From NCBI RefSeq assembly GCF_014803405.1, contig NZ_JACYFG010000013.1, positions 62,001 through 126,000 of the forward strand: DNA of 64,000 nt, given 5' to 3'. The translations under genes were made by a program, and so were the position numbers. The notes under the pieces are model-generated. The model worked only from the letters and a program-made list of their open reading frames with translations. It was not told the DNA's origin and ran no database searches. This DNA comes from Pelagicoccus enzymogenes (GTDB lineage: Bacteria > Verrucomicrobiota > Verrucomicrobiia > Opitutales > Opitutaceae). Shown here in pieces: positions 7,848 to 17,929 of the stretch (within the stretch, counting starts at the first letter, position 1; each line of letters opens with the position of its first letter).

Positions 7848-9212
7848 TTAGCGATCCACCACGTCGAGCTCGGGCCACTGCTGCAGCTTCCGGTGCAAGG
7901 TTCGCCGCGAGATCCCCAGCAAGGCGGCTGCCCGAGTCCGATTCCCGCGGGCGTCGGCCAACGCTTCGCGCAGCAAGCGCTTCTCGTTCTCCTCCTTGTC
8001 GAGGGGCGAAACGATCTTGCCCGAACCGTCCACCGACGGGCCTTCTCCCCGAAACTTCGCCTCCAGGTCGTAGTCGTGGATGACGCCGCCTCGATGCAGC
8101 ACCACAGCGTTCTCGGCGAAGTTGCGCAGCTCGCGAATGTTGCCCGGCCAGGCGTAGCGACGCAGGGCTTGAATCGCTCCCGGCTCGAAGGTGGGTGGCT
8201 CCATTTCGTTTTCAGCCGCGAATTCCTTGAGGAAGTGGTTCAAGAGCAGCGGCAAGTCTTCCGCCCGGTCCGCCAAGGAAGGCATCCGAATCTGAACGAC
8301 ATTGAGGCGATAGTAGAGGTCTTCGCGAAAATCCCCTTTCGCTACCATTTCCAAAAGATCCTTATTGGTTGCCGCGACCAAGCGCGTGTCGACCTTGATG
8401 GACTTGCTGCTGCCCAATCGCTCGAAAGTGCGCTGCTCCAGGAAACGCAGCAGCTTCACCTGCGTAGAGAGGTCTATTTCACCAATTTCATCGAGAAACA
8501 AGGTTCCGCCTTCCGCCATCTCGAAGCGACCGATGCGCCGCTCGGTGGCGCCGGTAAACGCACCTTTTTCGTGCCCGAACAACTCGCTCTCCAGCAGGGC
8601 CGCCGGCAAGGCCGCGCAGTGCACCGCCACGAAGGGCCCCTTGGAGCGATTCGAGTTTTGGTGAATCGCCTGGGCAATCAGCTCCTTGCCGGTACCGGTT
8701 TCGCCTTCGATCAAGACGCTCGCCCTCGAGGGAGCCACCAGCTTGACGCGATCGATCACCTTGGTCAGCTCGGCGGAGTTGCCGACGATGCCGTCAAAGT
8801 TGAACTTCACGTCCAGGCGCTCGTGCAGTTGAGCTACCTCCGTTTCCAAGTCCCGCGACTTGAGCGCCCTCTTGATCAGAATCTCCAGCTTCTCGATATT
8901 GACCGGCTTCGTCAAAAAGTCGTAGGCGCCTCGTTTCATCGCCTCCACTGCAGAATCGACGTCTCCGTAGGCGGTCATCATGATCACGGGCGGTCGATTC
9001 GCGAGGGCGAGGGCCTTGTCGATCACCTTCATGCCCGACTTCCCAGGCATGCGCAGATCCGTCAAAACCACATCGAAGGACTCCGACTCCATGAGGTTAA
9101 ACGCCTCGTCCGCGTTCTCGGCGAGGTAGATGTCGTAGGATTCCTCCAAGACTTGCATCAAGCCTTCGCGAGTATGCCGCTCGTCGTCAACAATGAGAAT
9201 AGTTGGCACCAT
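7848..9212 (-). CDS. NtrC-family sigma-54-dependent response regulator
   Basis: The 454-residue protein has the full NtrC architecture. The receiver domain (about 4-120) has its phospho-acceptor at Asp52 in VVLTDLRMPG. The AAA+ domain (about 140-380) contains Walker A GETGTGKE (170-177), the sigma-54-contacting GAFTGA loop (217-222) and Walker B GGTLFLDEIGE. The C-terminal Fis-type helix-turn-helix is NRTRAAALLGISRRTLHRKL. It activates sigma-54 RNA polymerase when phosphorylated. The PAS histidine kinase just upstream on the same strand is the obvious partner. A long inverted repeat in the 198-bp gap could uncouple their expression. The target genes cannot be named from this sequence. Confidence 0.95.
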   Translation of the reverse strand: MVPTILIVDDERHTREGLMQVLEESYDIYLAENADEAFNLMESESFDVVLTDLRMPGKSGMKVIDKALALANRPPVIMMTAYGDVDSAVEAMKRGAYDFLTKPVNIEKLEILIKRALKSRDLETEVAQLHERLDVKFNFDGIVGNSAELTKVIDRVKLVAPSRASVLIEGETGTGKELIAQAIHQNSNRSKGPFVAVHCAALPAALLESELFGHEKGAFTGATERRIGRFEMAEGGTLFLDEIGEIDLSTQVKLLRFLEQRTFERLGSSKSIKVDTRLVAATNKDLLEMVAKGDFREDLYYRLNVVQIRMPSLADRAEDLPLLLNHFLKEFAAENEMEPPTFEPGAIQALRRYAWPGNIRELRNFAENAVVLHRGGVIHDYDLEAKFRGEGPSVDGSGKIVSPLDKEENEKRLLREALADARGNRTRAAALLGISRRTLHRKLQQWPELDVVDR

Positions 9213-9310
9213 GCCGCAAACCTAGCTCTAGCTCGGGGATGGTCAAGTGTGCAGTTTTGTCACAAAGTGACTTATCGAGGACTGGGTCCCAGCGGTCAAT
9301 TGGTCGAAAA

Positions 9311-9385
9311 GGTGGCGCGGCTTCTCCGAAGACGCATTTCGAATGCTTCCGGAATGATGGGCGTCTTCGGAGAAGCCACGCCACC
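9311..9385. repeat. 25-bp inverted repeat with 25-nt loop between kinase and regulator genes
   Basis: Left arm 9311-9335 and right arm 9361-9385 are complementary at all but one position. In a minus-strand transcript that position is a G-U pair, and the hairpin is followed by TTTT, so it could act as a terminator or attenuator between the two genes. The left arm is repeated exactly at 7753-7776. Confidence 0.8.
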
Positions 9386-9410
9386 GGTTGGAAAAGGAAA
9401 GCGCCACAAC

Positions 9411-10580
9411 TCACGCCTCCAGCATGACCAGCTTGCGGTTTCGCTTGGGCAGTTCGAGGGTCACCACCGTTCCCACGCCCTCTTGGCTGTCGATACCGAC
9501 TTGGCCGCCGTGACCGCGAATGATGCGCTGCACGATCATCAAGCCCAATCCGGAGCCCGACTTTTTCGTTGTATGGTAGGGCTGGAAAACGCGGGAAAGG
9601 TCGGACTGCCGTATGCCTTCCCCCGAATCTCCGAAGCGCAGATAGATCTTCTCTTCGTCGGAACGGGAAACGATTTTCAAGGCGCCCCCCGGTCCCATCG
9701 CCTCCATCGCATTCTTTATTAAGTTGAAGAAAACCTGCTTCATTTGGTTTCGGTCAGCCCTCACGATCGGGGCTTCGGAAACGACCTCGACCTCCACCGT
9801 GATGCCTCGATCGTTCAGCTCGGACCCCACGACCTCCAGCACCTCCTCCAATACCAGACTCAAATCGAGGACCTGAAAGTCCGGCTCTTGCGGACGAATG
9901 GCCTCCAAAAAGTTTTTTATGATCCCGTCCAGTCGCTCCACCTCGCCGCGGCAAACCGAAAGGGAGTTTCCCAGCTTTCCAGTCGCCGGTCCGGATTCGA
10001 GCTTGGCGAGCTGTCGCTCCATTAGCTGCAAGTGAATGGTGAGCGAATTGAGCGGATTTCCCAATTCATGGGCAACCCCCGCCGCGAGGAGGAGGATCGA
10101 AGCGATTTTCTCCGATTCGATGGTTTCGTCCTTGGTCCTCTTTTCGTTCGTGATGTCGGAAAGCATCACAACGAACTGCTTGTCGTCTTCGCCGACAGGC
10201 TCCTTGAAAGGCAGAAAGTAAATCCGCACGAAACGCTGTTCAGGGTAAGTTAACTCCAGCTCGCGGGAGCTGATTGAATCCCGCAGCGGCTCGCCCTCCT
10301 CCAGCCCGAGCGAATCGCGCAGGCCGGGTATCAGGCGCCATAGCAACGTGGTTCCAACCTCGCTGTCGCTGAGCCCGATCATGCGTTGCCCCGACTCGTT
10401 GGCGTACTGGACCTCCCCCTCTTCGTCGACTACCAGTATGCCTTCCAGGGCCGTGTTGAAAACGGTTTCTAAGTAAGCCCGTTCGCGGGCCAACTTCTGA
10501 GCAAGGTTCGTGAGGTTCGTCGCGTCGAGACTTTCGATGCGACCGAGGACGCGGTCGAGGGAGGATTCTTTCTTCGCCAT
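9411..10580 (-). CDS. Cytoplasmic PAS-domain sensor histidine kinase
   Basis: From the ATG at 10580 the protein has 389 residues; a GTG at 10652 would add 24 unconserved residues. A short coiled N-terminus leads into a PAS domain (about 40-150; '[24 protein letters not shown]'). The HisKA motif is [15 protein letters not shown], with the phospho-accepting His. The ATPase domain shows the N-box ([14 protein letters not shown]), G1 (FGDSGEGI) and G2 ([14 protein letters not shown]). There are no membrane segments, so it senses an internal signal. It probably phosphorylates the NtrC-type regulator downstream, as in NtrB/NtrC-type pairs. Confidence 0.92.
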   Translation of the reverse strand: MAKKESSLDRVLGRIESLDATNLTNLAQKLARERAYLETVFNTALEGILVVDEEGEVQYANESGQRMIGLSDSEVGTTLLWRLIPGLRDSLGLEEGEPLRDSISSRELELTYPEQRFVRIYFLPFKEPVGEDDKQFVVMLSDITNEKRTKDETIESEKIASILLLAAGVAHELGNPLNSLTIHLQLMERQLAKLESGPATGKLGNSLSVCRGEVERLDGIIKNFLEAIRPQEPDFQVLDLSLVLEEVLEVVGSELNDRGITVEVEVVSEAPIVRADRNQMKQVFFNLIKNAMEAMGPGGALKIVSRSDEEKIYLRFGDSGEGIRQSDLSRVFQPYHTTKKSGSGLGLMIVQRIIRGHGGQVGIDSQEGVGTVVTLELPKRNRKLVMLEA

Positions 10581-10752
10581 GGTAGAAAACGCTGTGGCAA
10601 AGGTCTTTAGACCGCTCCCATCCGCTTTGGCAACCCTTCCCGAAGCCCACACTCAAACTAATACCACGTATTAGTTTTCGAGAGTCATTCCGCCAAAGTC
10701 CGGTCCTGCTTGATTTATGCTATTCGAGTCCCTTATCTCCTCTTCGATTCAT

Positions 10753-11841
10753 ATGAGATCCTACATCTGCCTAGCTTGGATCGGCGTTTTGACAGCGTCG
10801 CTCACCCTCCCTACCGGCTGCCGTAAACCTGAAATCAAGGTATACGACGTCGACAAGGGCTCCATCGACCCGCCGCGCGCCCTCGCGCAGCCGTCTGCCG
10901 CTAGCGCCGCCGCAGAACCCATCGCCTGGACCCCCTCCCCTCAGTGGAAGTCCCTTCCTCCCACCCAATTCCGCAAGGGGAACTATGTCTTTTCCGACAA
11001 GGCAGGTACCGCTGAAATCACAGTCACCGCGTTCCCGGGCGACACAGGGGGATTGCTCGCCAACGCAAACCGCTGGCTGCGCCAAGCCTCTCTTCCAGAA
11101 ATTTCCCAAGAGGAACTCGATGCGATCACCGTGGAAGTCGATCTCGACGACCGGGCCACCGCCTACGTCCTCGACCTCAAGGCGAAAAGCGCCGCGGAGG
11201 CTTCAAACCGCATCTACGCCGCAGTCATTCCCTACCAAGGCCAAAGCTGGTTCTTCAAGATGTCGGGACCTTTCAGTACCGTGAAAAGCCAAATTCCAGC
11301 CTTCAGCGTGTTCCTGCGTGGCTTGAAATTTGGCGATGAGGCAACCAGCGCCGGCAGCATTGCTGAGCATAACCATGGTGAACACCTCGGCGACCTCACC
11401 TTTACCGCCCCGAGTGGTTGGATGGAATCGGCCGGCAACTCCATCCGCATCGCAAGCTACTCCATCTCCAAGGAAGGCTATCCTCCCGCCGACTTCTCGA
11501 TTACATCCTTCCCCGGCGACACTGGCGGACTGGTGGCCAACGTAAATCGCTGGCGTGGGCAGATCGGACTCGCGCCCTGGAGCCCCGAGAAAGTGGCGGC
11601 AGCCACGCGAATCCTCAAGAATCCCGCTGGCCTTGAGTTCAAGGTTTTCGAGCTGAAACCCGAATCCGATGCCGAAAAGACGGTATCTGAGGAGTGGATA
11701 CGAGTCGCCATCATGGAACAGGGCGGTAAGTCGTTTTTCTTCAAGCTCAAGGGAGATGCCGTACTGGTCGACCTGCAACGCGATGAATTCACGGCGCTGC
11801 TGCAAAGCGTTCACTTTAGCCACGAGGGGCACAACCACTAG
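10753..11841 (+). CDS. Lipoprotein with two homologous domains, linked to cytochrome c maturation genes
   Basis: The ATG at 10753 starts a lipoprotein signal peptide (MRSYICLAWIGVLTASLTLPTGC) with lipobox LPTG|C. The 362-residue precursor then contains two similar domains. Each has the pattern F-PGDTGGL-AN-NRW: TAFPGDTGGLLANANRW in the first and TSFPGDTGGLVANVNRW in the second. Each ends in a 'SFFFK/SWFFK ... F ... FL..L.F' segment. There are His-rich stretches between the domains (AEHNHGEH) and at the end (HEGHNH). It lies 24 bp before resB and is probably co-transcribed with resB-ccsA, suggesting a periplasmic role in haem or metal handling during cytochrome c assembly. That role is inference; I do not recognise the family. 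Confidence 0.8.
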   Translation: MRSYICLAWIGVLTASLTLPTGCRKPEIKVYDVDKGSIDPPRALAQPSAASAAAEPIAWTPSPQWKSLPPTQFRKGNYVFSDKAGTAEITVTAFPGDTGGLLANANRWLRQASLPEISQEELDAITVEVDLDDRATAYVLDLKAKSAAEASNRIYAAVIPYQGQSWFFKMSGPFSTVKSQIPAFSVFLRGLKFGDEATSAGSIAEHNHGEHLGDLTFTAPSGWMESAGNSIRIASYSISKEGYPPADFSITSFPGDTGGLVANVNRWRGQIGLAPWSPEKVAAATRILKNPAGLEFKVFELKPESDAEKTVSEEWIRVAIMEQGGKSFFFKLKGDAVLVDLQRDEFTALLQSVHFSHEGHNH

Positions 11842-11865
11842 CGGTTCGGTCCGCGTTTCAAGACG

Positions 11866-13032
11866 ATGAAACCACTTCTAAAAATTCTCGCATCGCTCGA
11901 AGTGACGATCGGAGCTTTCGTCCTAGCGATGGTCCTGATCCTCTTTGGCACGATCGACCAAGCGAATCTCGGCATCCATGGAGCGACCGAGAAATATTTC
12001 TACACTGTATTCGTTACGCAATACATCCCTTCGCTCGACATCAGCGTTCCCTACATGCCTGGCGGCTACTTGATCGGCTTCGTCCTGCTCATCAACATGA
12101 CGGCCGCCATCGTCTACCGCTTCAAGTTTACCACAGACAAGATCGGAATCTGGCTGGTGCACGTGGGCTTCATCCTTTTGCTGCTCGGAGAGTTCATTTC
12201 CAGTGTCTTCCAACATGAGGCAAGCCTGACCATAGACGAAGGGCAAACCGTCGACTTCACCGAAAGCTTCCGCGATTCCGAGCTCGCTATCGTTGACACG
12301 ACCGACCCCGACAAGGATCGCGTCTATGCGATCCCTCAGGTCATGCTAGAGCGCAAACAGCAAATCTCCGTGGACGGGCTTCCGTTCAATATCAGCGTAG
12401 ACGACTTCATGCCGAATTCCGTGATGCAGCGCCGCAACGAGTCGACGCCTGACTTCGCCCGTCTCGCCAACCGCGGTATCGGACTGCAAGCCTACGCCCT
12501 CCCCATTGCAGAAACCGGCAAGATGAACGACCGCAACGTGCCAGCGGTTATCGTAACGCTCTTCTCCAAGGAATCGAACGGGCAAAGCTCAGAGGTCCTC
12601 GGAACTTGGCTGGTTCGAGAGTTCATCCCGAACCAATCGGTTTCGTATGGAGGACGCGAATACACGATCCTCATGCGACGCGAGCGGGAGATGTTAGACT
12701 ATGCGATCACGCTCAAGGACTTTAGCCACGACCGCTACCTCGGAACTAATATCCCGAAAAACTTCTCAAGCGACGTGACTGTGCTGGATAAGGACACTGG
12801 CTTGGAACAGGACTTCCTTATCTATATGAACAACCCGCTTCGCTACGACGACCTTACGTTCTACCAACAAGGATTCATGAACGACGACAAGACTTCGATC
12901 TTGCAAGTCGTGCGCAACCCCGGTCGCAGCCTTCCCTACATTTCCTGCTCACTCATGACCCTCGGATTGGCTCTCCAATTCGGTATCAGCCTACAACGTT
13001 TTTCTAAGAGAAGAAAGAAAGCAGCCGCATGA
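11866..13032 (+). CDS. resB: ResB/Ccs1-like cytochrome c biogenesis protein
   Basis: The 388-residue membrane protein has N-terminal transmembrane segments (ILASLEVTIGAFVLAMVLILFG; then YLIGFVLLINMTAAIVY; then IWLVHVGFILLLLGEFISS). A long extracytoplasmic domain follows, and there is one C-terminal membrane segment. The text 'LRYDDLTFYQQGF' near the end of the soluble part is typical of ResB. In System II maturation, ResB and CcsA together move haem across the membrane and attach it to CxxCH motifs of apocytochromes. Its stop overlaps the ccsA start by ATGA. ResB is often about 450-550 residues, so this is a compact version. Confidence 0.88.
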   Translation: MKPLLKILASLEVTIGAFVLAMVLILFGTIDQANLGIHGATEKYFYTVFVTQYIPSLDISVPYMPGGYLIGFVLLINMTAAIVYRFKFTTDKIGIWLVHVGFILLLLGEFISSVFQHEASLTIDEGQTVDFTESFRDSELAIVDTTDPDKDRVYAIPQVMLERKQQISVDGLPFNISVDDFMPNSVMQRRNESTPDFARLANRGIGLQAYALPIAETGKMNDRNVPAVIVTLFSKESNGQSSEVLGTWLVREFIPNQSVSYGGREYTILMRREREMLDYAITLKDFSHDRYLGTNIPKNFSSDVTVLDKDTGLEQDFLIYMNNPLRYDDLTFYQQGFMNDDKTSILQVVRNPGRSLPYISCSLMTLGLALQFGISLQRFSKRRKKAAA

Positions 13033-14915
13033 AACGCAGCCTTTTCACCATCATTGCCTTGGCGGTCTTTTTCGGGACCATATACTCGAACTACAAGCGC
13101 CAAACGCCAAAGTCGGAGCTCGACTACGATTCGTTCGGCCAGATTCCAGTGGTACTCAACGGCCGCGTGCAACCCCTCGATTCGGTAGCGAGAAACACCC
13201 TCCTCGCAATAAACGGAAAGAGTACGGCCACCTACCAAGACGGCAGCCGCCACCAGCCAATCGAGTGGCTCGCGGAGGTCCTTTTCCAACCGCAACTCGC
13301 CGTCGATCGCCCTGTATTCAGAATCCATGACGATGGCTTGAGGGCGATCTTGCCGCACAAGGAGCCAGACCAAAGCGGTTCGATGATCAAGCGAATGCTC
13401 CTTGGATCCGGCAGCAGCCACCACTACTACTCGCTCAACGAAATTCGCACCGTCTACGACAAGATTCGCCAAGACGCCGTCGAAGCCTCCGAAATCGAAG
13501 GCCAGCTGCGAAACCGCTACCAAAACGCAGTCGTCAACCTGGCTAACAACGTAATTCGCTTCTACAACCTGACGCGTACCGTACACCACGGCGAATCTCC
13601 CAGCTTCATCGAGGAGCTCACGGCCCTGCAAACCATCATACCTGCGGCGATCGAAGAAACCGAAAAACAGCAACGCGGCGAAGATTTCGACTCCTCCAAG
13701 CTCAGCCCCATGCTCAGCTTCATGCAGGTCTACCGTACCTTCGAATCCGAATCGCTCTTCTTCACCCACCCAAGGCCACACGTCGATGGCGAGCAGACGT
13801 GGCTGAAAATGAGCAGCGCACTCGACGAAATCACCCGGGACGGCAAGCCCAGCGAAGTCACGCTACACTACGCCACTTTGGTTGACGCCTATCGTCAAGG
13901 CGACGCCGAGACATTCAACGCAGCCCTGCCCAAGCTGCACGAAGCCATCGAAAGCATCGATCCAGAGGCTACGAGCAAGGCCACCGCGGAGCGACTCTTC
14001 AACTACCTGAGCCCCTTCTATGTATCCATCATTGGATACGTGATCGTTTTCTTGCTAGCGGTCTTCTCCTGGCCTTTCGGCTCCCAAGCGCTGAATCGAG
14101 CCGCCTACTGGACAACGGTCGCAGTATTCGTTTTCCACACGATTGGCATGGGCTTCCGAGTCTATATCATCGATTACGCGCCCGTGATCAACCTCTACTC
14201 CTCCGCGATCTACGTGGGCTGGGGAGCCACCTTGCTCGCTCTCATTATCGAGAAGCTATTCAAGAACGGGATTGGCAGCTTTGTCGCCTCGGTCATCGGA
14301 ATCGCGAGCCTGATCGTCGCCCACCATCTCATTGACGGCAAAGATACCCTCGAGCAGATGAAGGCCGTTCTGGACTCTAACTTCTGGCTGACAGTGCACG
14401 TACTGACCGTGACCTTCGGCTACGCCGCCACCTTCTTCGCTGGTTTCTTCGCGATCTTCTACGTCATTGCTGGAATTACCACCAAGCTGATAGACAAGAA
14501 GGTCGCCAAGATGCTTTCCTCCGTCGTCTTTGGCATCGTCTGCTTCTCAACCTTGTTCAGCTTCTTCGGCACGGTGACAGGCGGGATCTGGGCTGACCAG
14601 TCATGGGGCCGGTTCTGGGGTTGGGACCCCAAGGAAAACGGCGCCATCCTGCTGGTCTTGTGGAATGTCATTATCCTGCACGCCCGCTGGGGCGGCTTCG
14701 CCAGAACACGCGGCATCATGGCCATGGCGATTTTCGGTAACGTCGTGACGAGCTGGTCTTGGATGGGCACCAACATGCTCGGCATCGGCCTCCACTCCTA
14801 CGGATTCATGAATTCCGCCTTCCAGTACCTCGCAGGATTTTGGGTGCTGCAGCTGTTTTTCATCGCCCTCGCCTACCTCCCGCAAAGTCGCTGGAAAAGT
14901 CCGGTCAACGGTTAG
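13029..14915 (+). CDS. ccsA: CcsA/ResC-like cytochrome c assembly protein
   Basis: The protein has 628 residues. The C-terminal half is the CcsA haem-handling domain: many transmembrane helices and the diagnostic Trp-rich WGRFWGWDPKENGA motif (from about residue 526), with conserved His in 'LTVHVLTVTFGYA' and 'GIGLHSYGF'. The N-terminal approximately 320 residues form an extra soluble domain after one membrane anchor; its start ('FGQIPVVLNGRVQPLDSVARNTL') is also seen in fused cytochrome c synthase subunits of Bacteroidetes and PVC bacteria. With ResB it forms the haem lyase of System II. Overlap with resB indicates coupled translation. Confidence 0.92.
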   Translation: MKRSLFTIIALAVFFGTIYSNYKRQTPKSELDYDSFGQIPVVLNGRVQPLDSVARNTLLAINGKSTATYQDGSRHQPIEWLAEVLFQPQLAVDRPVFRIHDDGLRAILPHKEPDQSGSMIKRMLLGSGSSHHYYSLNEIRTVYDKIRQDAVEASEIEGQLRNRYQNAVVNLANNVIRFYNLTRTVHHGESPSFIEELTALQTIIPAAIEETEKQQRGEDFDSSKLSPMLSFMQVYRTFESESLFFTHPRPHVDGEQTWLKMSSALDEITRDGKPSEVTLHYATLVDAYRQGDAETFNAALPKLHEAIESIDPEATSKATAERLFNYLSPFYVSIIGYVIVFLLAVFSWPFGSQALNRAAYWTTVAVFVFHTIGMGFRVYIIDYAPVINLYSSAIYVGWGATLLALIIEKLFKNGIGSFVASVIGIASLIVAHHLIDGKDTLEQMKAVLDSNFWLTVHVLTVTFGYAATFFAGFFAIFYVIAGITTKLIDKKVAKMLSSVVFGIVCFSTLFSFFGTVTGGIWADQSWGRFWGWDPKENGAILLVLWNVIILHARWGGFARTRGIMAMAIFGNVVTSWSWMGTNMLGIGLHSYGFMNSAFQYLAGFWVLQLFFIALAYLPQSRWKSPVNG

Positions 14916-14976
14916 CAAGGTTTGCCAAAAAGCAGCCGTTCCCTAAAGCTTCGTTTCTTAGAAACAACGCTTTCAC

Positions 14977-15324
14977 ATGCCCAACCGTTCACCACACGAA
15001 GTCAAGGCCGGGGACATCCTTGCTGATGACGTCTTCAACCTAGACGCACGCTTACTGTTCCCGGCCGGAACCAAGCTGAACGAAAAGAAGATCGAGATCC
15101 TCATGATGTGGGGCGTGGAAAGCGTGAACGTAGAGGGACTCGCCGATTCGGCCGAATCGATTCCCGTGAAAAATCCCTCCAACATCGCCAAGCAAGACGC
15201 CGAACTGCAAATCCAGAAACGATTTAAACTCGTCAAATCCTCCCACCCGGTGGTTGTCGCTGTCAGGGAAATCGCCGTTCTTGAGTCGGCGAAATCCTCA
15301 GACCATCCCCTGCCACAATCGTGA
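14977..15324 (+). CDS. Small protein resembling the N-terminal domain of HD-GYP/HDOD regulators
   Basis: The 115-residue protein contains 'EVKAGDILADDVFNLDARLLFPAGTKLNEKKIEILMMWGVESVNVEG' (shown in pieces: EVKAGDILADDVFN, LLFPAGTKLNEKKIEIL, MWGVESVNV). This is the short beta-rich module often found just before HD-GYP or HDOD domains. Here it is a separate gene, coupled by a GTGA overlap to an HDOD protein. I infer that the two products work as a pair in a signalling complex. No catalytic residues are evident. Confidence 0.75.
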   Translation: MPNRSPHEVKAGDILADDVFNLDARLLFPAGTKLNEKKIEILMMWGVESVNVEGLADSAESIPVKNPSNIAKQDAELQIQKRFKLVKSSHPVVVAVREIAVLESAKSSDHPLPQS

Positions 15325-16184
15325 TCTCCCTGCTCAACCCCGTACTCGAGGACGCAGACAAGTTCCCGCCGCTTCCCGCGCTCGTTCTGGCGATAGAGGA
15401 CGCCGTCGACAGTCCCGAATCCTCCTTCGAAGACATCGCCCGCATCGTCGAGTCGGATGCCGATCTCGCGAGCCGGTTTCTCGCCTTGGCGAACTCCTGC
15501 TTCTACAACTATCCCATCACCATCGCGAGCATCCCGGACGCGCTGAGCGTCATTGGGCTGCGCAACACGCGCAACGTCAGCCTCTCCCTCTCCCTGCCAC
15601 GCGTCCTCAAGCAGACGCCCGAGTTTCCCGTGCCCACCGATCAGTTTTGGAGGCACAATATCGCAGTCGGGCTGTGCGCCCGGCTCATAGCCTTGGAAAG
15701 TCGCGACGCCAATACGGAACGTCACTTCTTCGCAGGCTTCCTGCACAAGATCGGTCGACCGCTCATCGCCAACCTATTCCCGGAGGAGGCTAAGGACATT
15801 TACAGGCGAACCCAGAAAAAGGAAATTCACTACCAGCAAGCCGCCCATTCCGCTCTCGGATTCGACGATGCCGAAGTCGGTGCCGCCGCTTTGCAACACT
15901 GGCGTTTTCCCGAAAATATCGTCACCCTCGTTCGTCACCACAACAAGCCCGTGCTCGCCAGAAACCACCTGCGGGGCGTGAGCCTCGTGCACATTGCGAA
16001 CTTCATCGTGTCCGCCCTCGACCTTGGCGAATCGGGTGACCGCTTCGTTCCCGAGTTTTCGGAAGCGGCTTGGGGATACTCCAATTTCGACGAATCGAAA
16101 CTTTCTACCATCGTCGCCGAGCTGCTCCGGCAGCTCGATAGCGTTTGCCACGTTTTCCTCTCCCCCAAGATCGAAAGTAGGTAG
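15321..16184 (+). CDS. HDOD-domain signalling protein
   Basis: The gene starts with GTG at 15321, overlapping the previous stop (GTGA), and encodes 287 residues. The HDOD domain spans about 10-210, with the usual opening [15 protein letters not shown]-like text ('[14 protein letters not shown]') and '[17 protein letters not shown]', followed by '[20 protein letters not shown]'. HDOD proteins resemble HD hydrolases but usually lack the metal-binding pair and act as scaffolds in chemotaxis, twitching or second-messenger signalling. The neighbouring hybrid kinase begins 2 bp later, so the three genes form one signalling operon. Confidence 0.88.
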   Translation: MISLLNPVLEDADKFPPLPALVLAIEDAVDSPESSFEDIARIVESDADLASRFLALANSCFYNYPITIASIPDALSVIGLRNTRNVSLSLSLPRVLKQTPEFPVPTDQFWRHNIAVGLCARLIALESRDANTERHFFAGFLHKIGRPLIANLFPEEAKDIYRRTQKKEIHYQQAAHSALGFDDAEVGAAALQHWRFPENIVTLVRHHNKPVLARNHLRGVSLVHIANFIVSALDLGESGDRFVPEFSEAAWGYSNFDESKLSTIVAELLRQLDSVCHVFLSPKIESR

Positions 16185-16186
16185 CG

Positions 16187-17920
16187 ATGGATCCCCGCCC
16201 CCCAGACAAGCACGAGCATGTGCAGAGCCGTTTCGAGACGCTGGACTTCTTCCAACGCAAGCTTCGCGAGGCTACCAACCTCAGGGAGGTCATCCAAATC
16301 GCGGAAAACGAGCTCGATAGTATCCAAGATTTCGCGACGATCGGCTTCTATTTGGTAGATGAAAAAGACGGCGGATTTGAACTGCACAAGACACGTCCGA
16401 CCACCCAATACGCCTCCTTTCAATCAGTAGTGCGAAGCGCCATTCGGCAGGGAGCGTTCGCCTGGGCGCTGCGACAGCAAAAACCGCTCTTTTGGGCCGA
16501 CGACAAAACGGGCAAAAAGCTGATCCTGCACGCCCTTTCCACTCGCGACCGGACACTTGGAATGTTCATAGGGCTTTTCGAAGACGTCGACCCTAGCGAG
16601 CAGCACAACATCGTGCTCAACCAAATTTCCCTCACGCTCACCCTTACCGCCACGACACTGGACGCTCTTGTATTGAGGAGCGAACTACAGTCTCAAAACA
16701 GGAGCCTCGAGGAGACCGTCAACAAACGCACTGCCGCCTTCCTCAAAGCCAAGGAGGAAGCGGAAAAAGCGAATTTGGCCAAGAGCGAGTTTCTCGCGAT
16801 GATGAGTCACGAATTGCGAACTCCGATGAACGGGGTAATCGGTTTCGCGTCGCTCCTGCTCGAGACAAAAATCGACGAGGAACAACGGGATTTCGTGGAA
16901 ACCATCCGAACCTCGGGCGACTCCCTACTTTCCATCATCAACGACATTCTCGACTTCTCCAAGATCGAAGCGGGACGCGAAGAACTGGAACTTGTGAGCT
17001 TTAGCCTCAAGCAGCTGCTGGGAGAAGTTCTCAATCTCACGTCCCCCATTGCCTCGGGCAAAAACCTGACCCTCGACCTCGACTACTCCGAGACCTTGCC
17101 AGAGTTTGTGATCGGCGACCCCGGAAAGGTACGGCAAGTCATACTGAACCTCGTCAGCAACGCTATCAAGTTCACCAGCAAGGGAGAGGTGCGAATTCGC
17201 GCTCGGGCGGACGAGAGCTCGGGCACGCACTCCATCGTACGTATCAGCGTTATCGATACCGGAATCGGTATTCCAGAAGACGTGCGACAACGACTCTTCC
17301 AGCCATTTACCCAAGCGGACTCCTCCACCCGAAGAAAACATGGAGGAACTGGACTTGGCCTTGTCATATCAAAACGTCTCGCGGAAATGATGGGCGGAGA
17401 CATAACGATCCAAAGCGAACCAGGAGCCGGCTCCACGTTTACCTTCACCGCGTACCTCGAGCCAAGCGTGCAGCAAGAGGAGCAGTTCTTTGATCATGTC
17501 CTCCATGCTGAGCCGTCAACCGAGCGGACAACGCGAAAAGTCCTCGTAGCAGAGGACAACCTAGGTAACCAAAAGCTGATCCTCGGCATGCTCAAGCGAA
17601 TCGGCTTTTCCGCAGACACTGCCTCGAACGGGCTGGAGGCCTTAGACCTGTTTTCCAAACGCCGATACGACCTCGTCCTTATGGATTGCCAAATGCCGGA
17701 AATGGACGGATTCGAAACGACGCGCGGAATTCGTGGCATCGAGGAAAAAACAGGCGGGCACACGCCCATTATCGCCCTGACCGCCATGTCGCTGACCGGA
17801 GCTCGTGAGCGCTGCATCGAAGCAGGCATGGACGACTATCTCTCCAAGCCGCTCGAGATTAAACCTTTGATCGCGACCCTCAGCAAATGGTCGAAGCCCA
17901 AAGAGGACTCCGACCACTGA
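16187..17920 (+). CDS. GAF-domain hybrid histidine kinase with receiver domain
   Basis: The 577-residue protein has a GAF-like sensor region (about 20-165), a short coiled coil (about 170-195) and a HisKA domain with His208 in [12 protein letters not shown]. The HATPase domain includes [16 protein letters not shown] and [16 protein letters not shown]-terminal receiver domain has Asp500 in [13 protein letters not shown]. No membrane segments are visible, so it acts in the cytoplasm. It starts 2 bp after the HDOD gene and converges on clpB with only 9 bp between stops. The final output partner is not encoded here. Confidence 0.92.
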   Translation: MDPRPPDKHEHVQSRFETLDFFQRKLREATNLREVIQIAENELDSIQDFATIGFYLVDEKDGGFELHKTRPTTQYASFQSVVRSAIRQGAFAWALRQQKPLFWADDKTGKKLILHALSTRDRTLGMFIGLFEDVDPSEQHNIVLNQISLTLTLTATTLDALVLRSELQSQNRSLEETVNKRTAAFLKAKEEAEKANLAKSEFLAMMSHELRTPMNGVIGFASLLLETKIDEEQRDFVETIRTSGDSLLSIINDILDFSKIEAGREELELVSFSLKQLLGEVLNLTSPIASGKNLTLDLDYSETLPEFVIGDPGKVRQVILNLVSNAIKFTSKGEVRIRARADESSGTHSIVRISVIDTGIGIPEDVRQRLFQPFTQADSSTRRKHGGTGLGLVISKRLAEMMGGDITIQSEPGAGSTFTFTAYLEPSVQQEEQFFDHVLHAEPSTERTTRKVLVAEDNLGNQKLILGMLKRIGFSADTASNGLEALDLFSKRRYDLVLMDCQMPEMDGFETTRGIRGIEEKTGGHTPIIALTAMSLTGARERCIEAGMDDYLSKPLEIKPLIATLSKWSKPKEDSDH

Positions 17921-17929
17921 AAGACTGGA

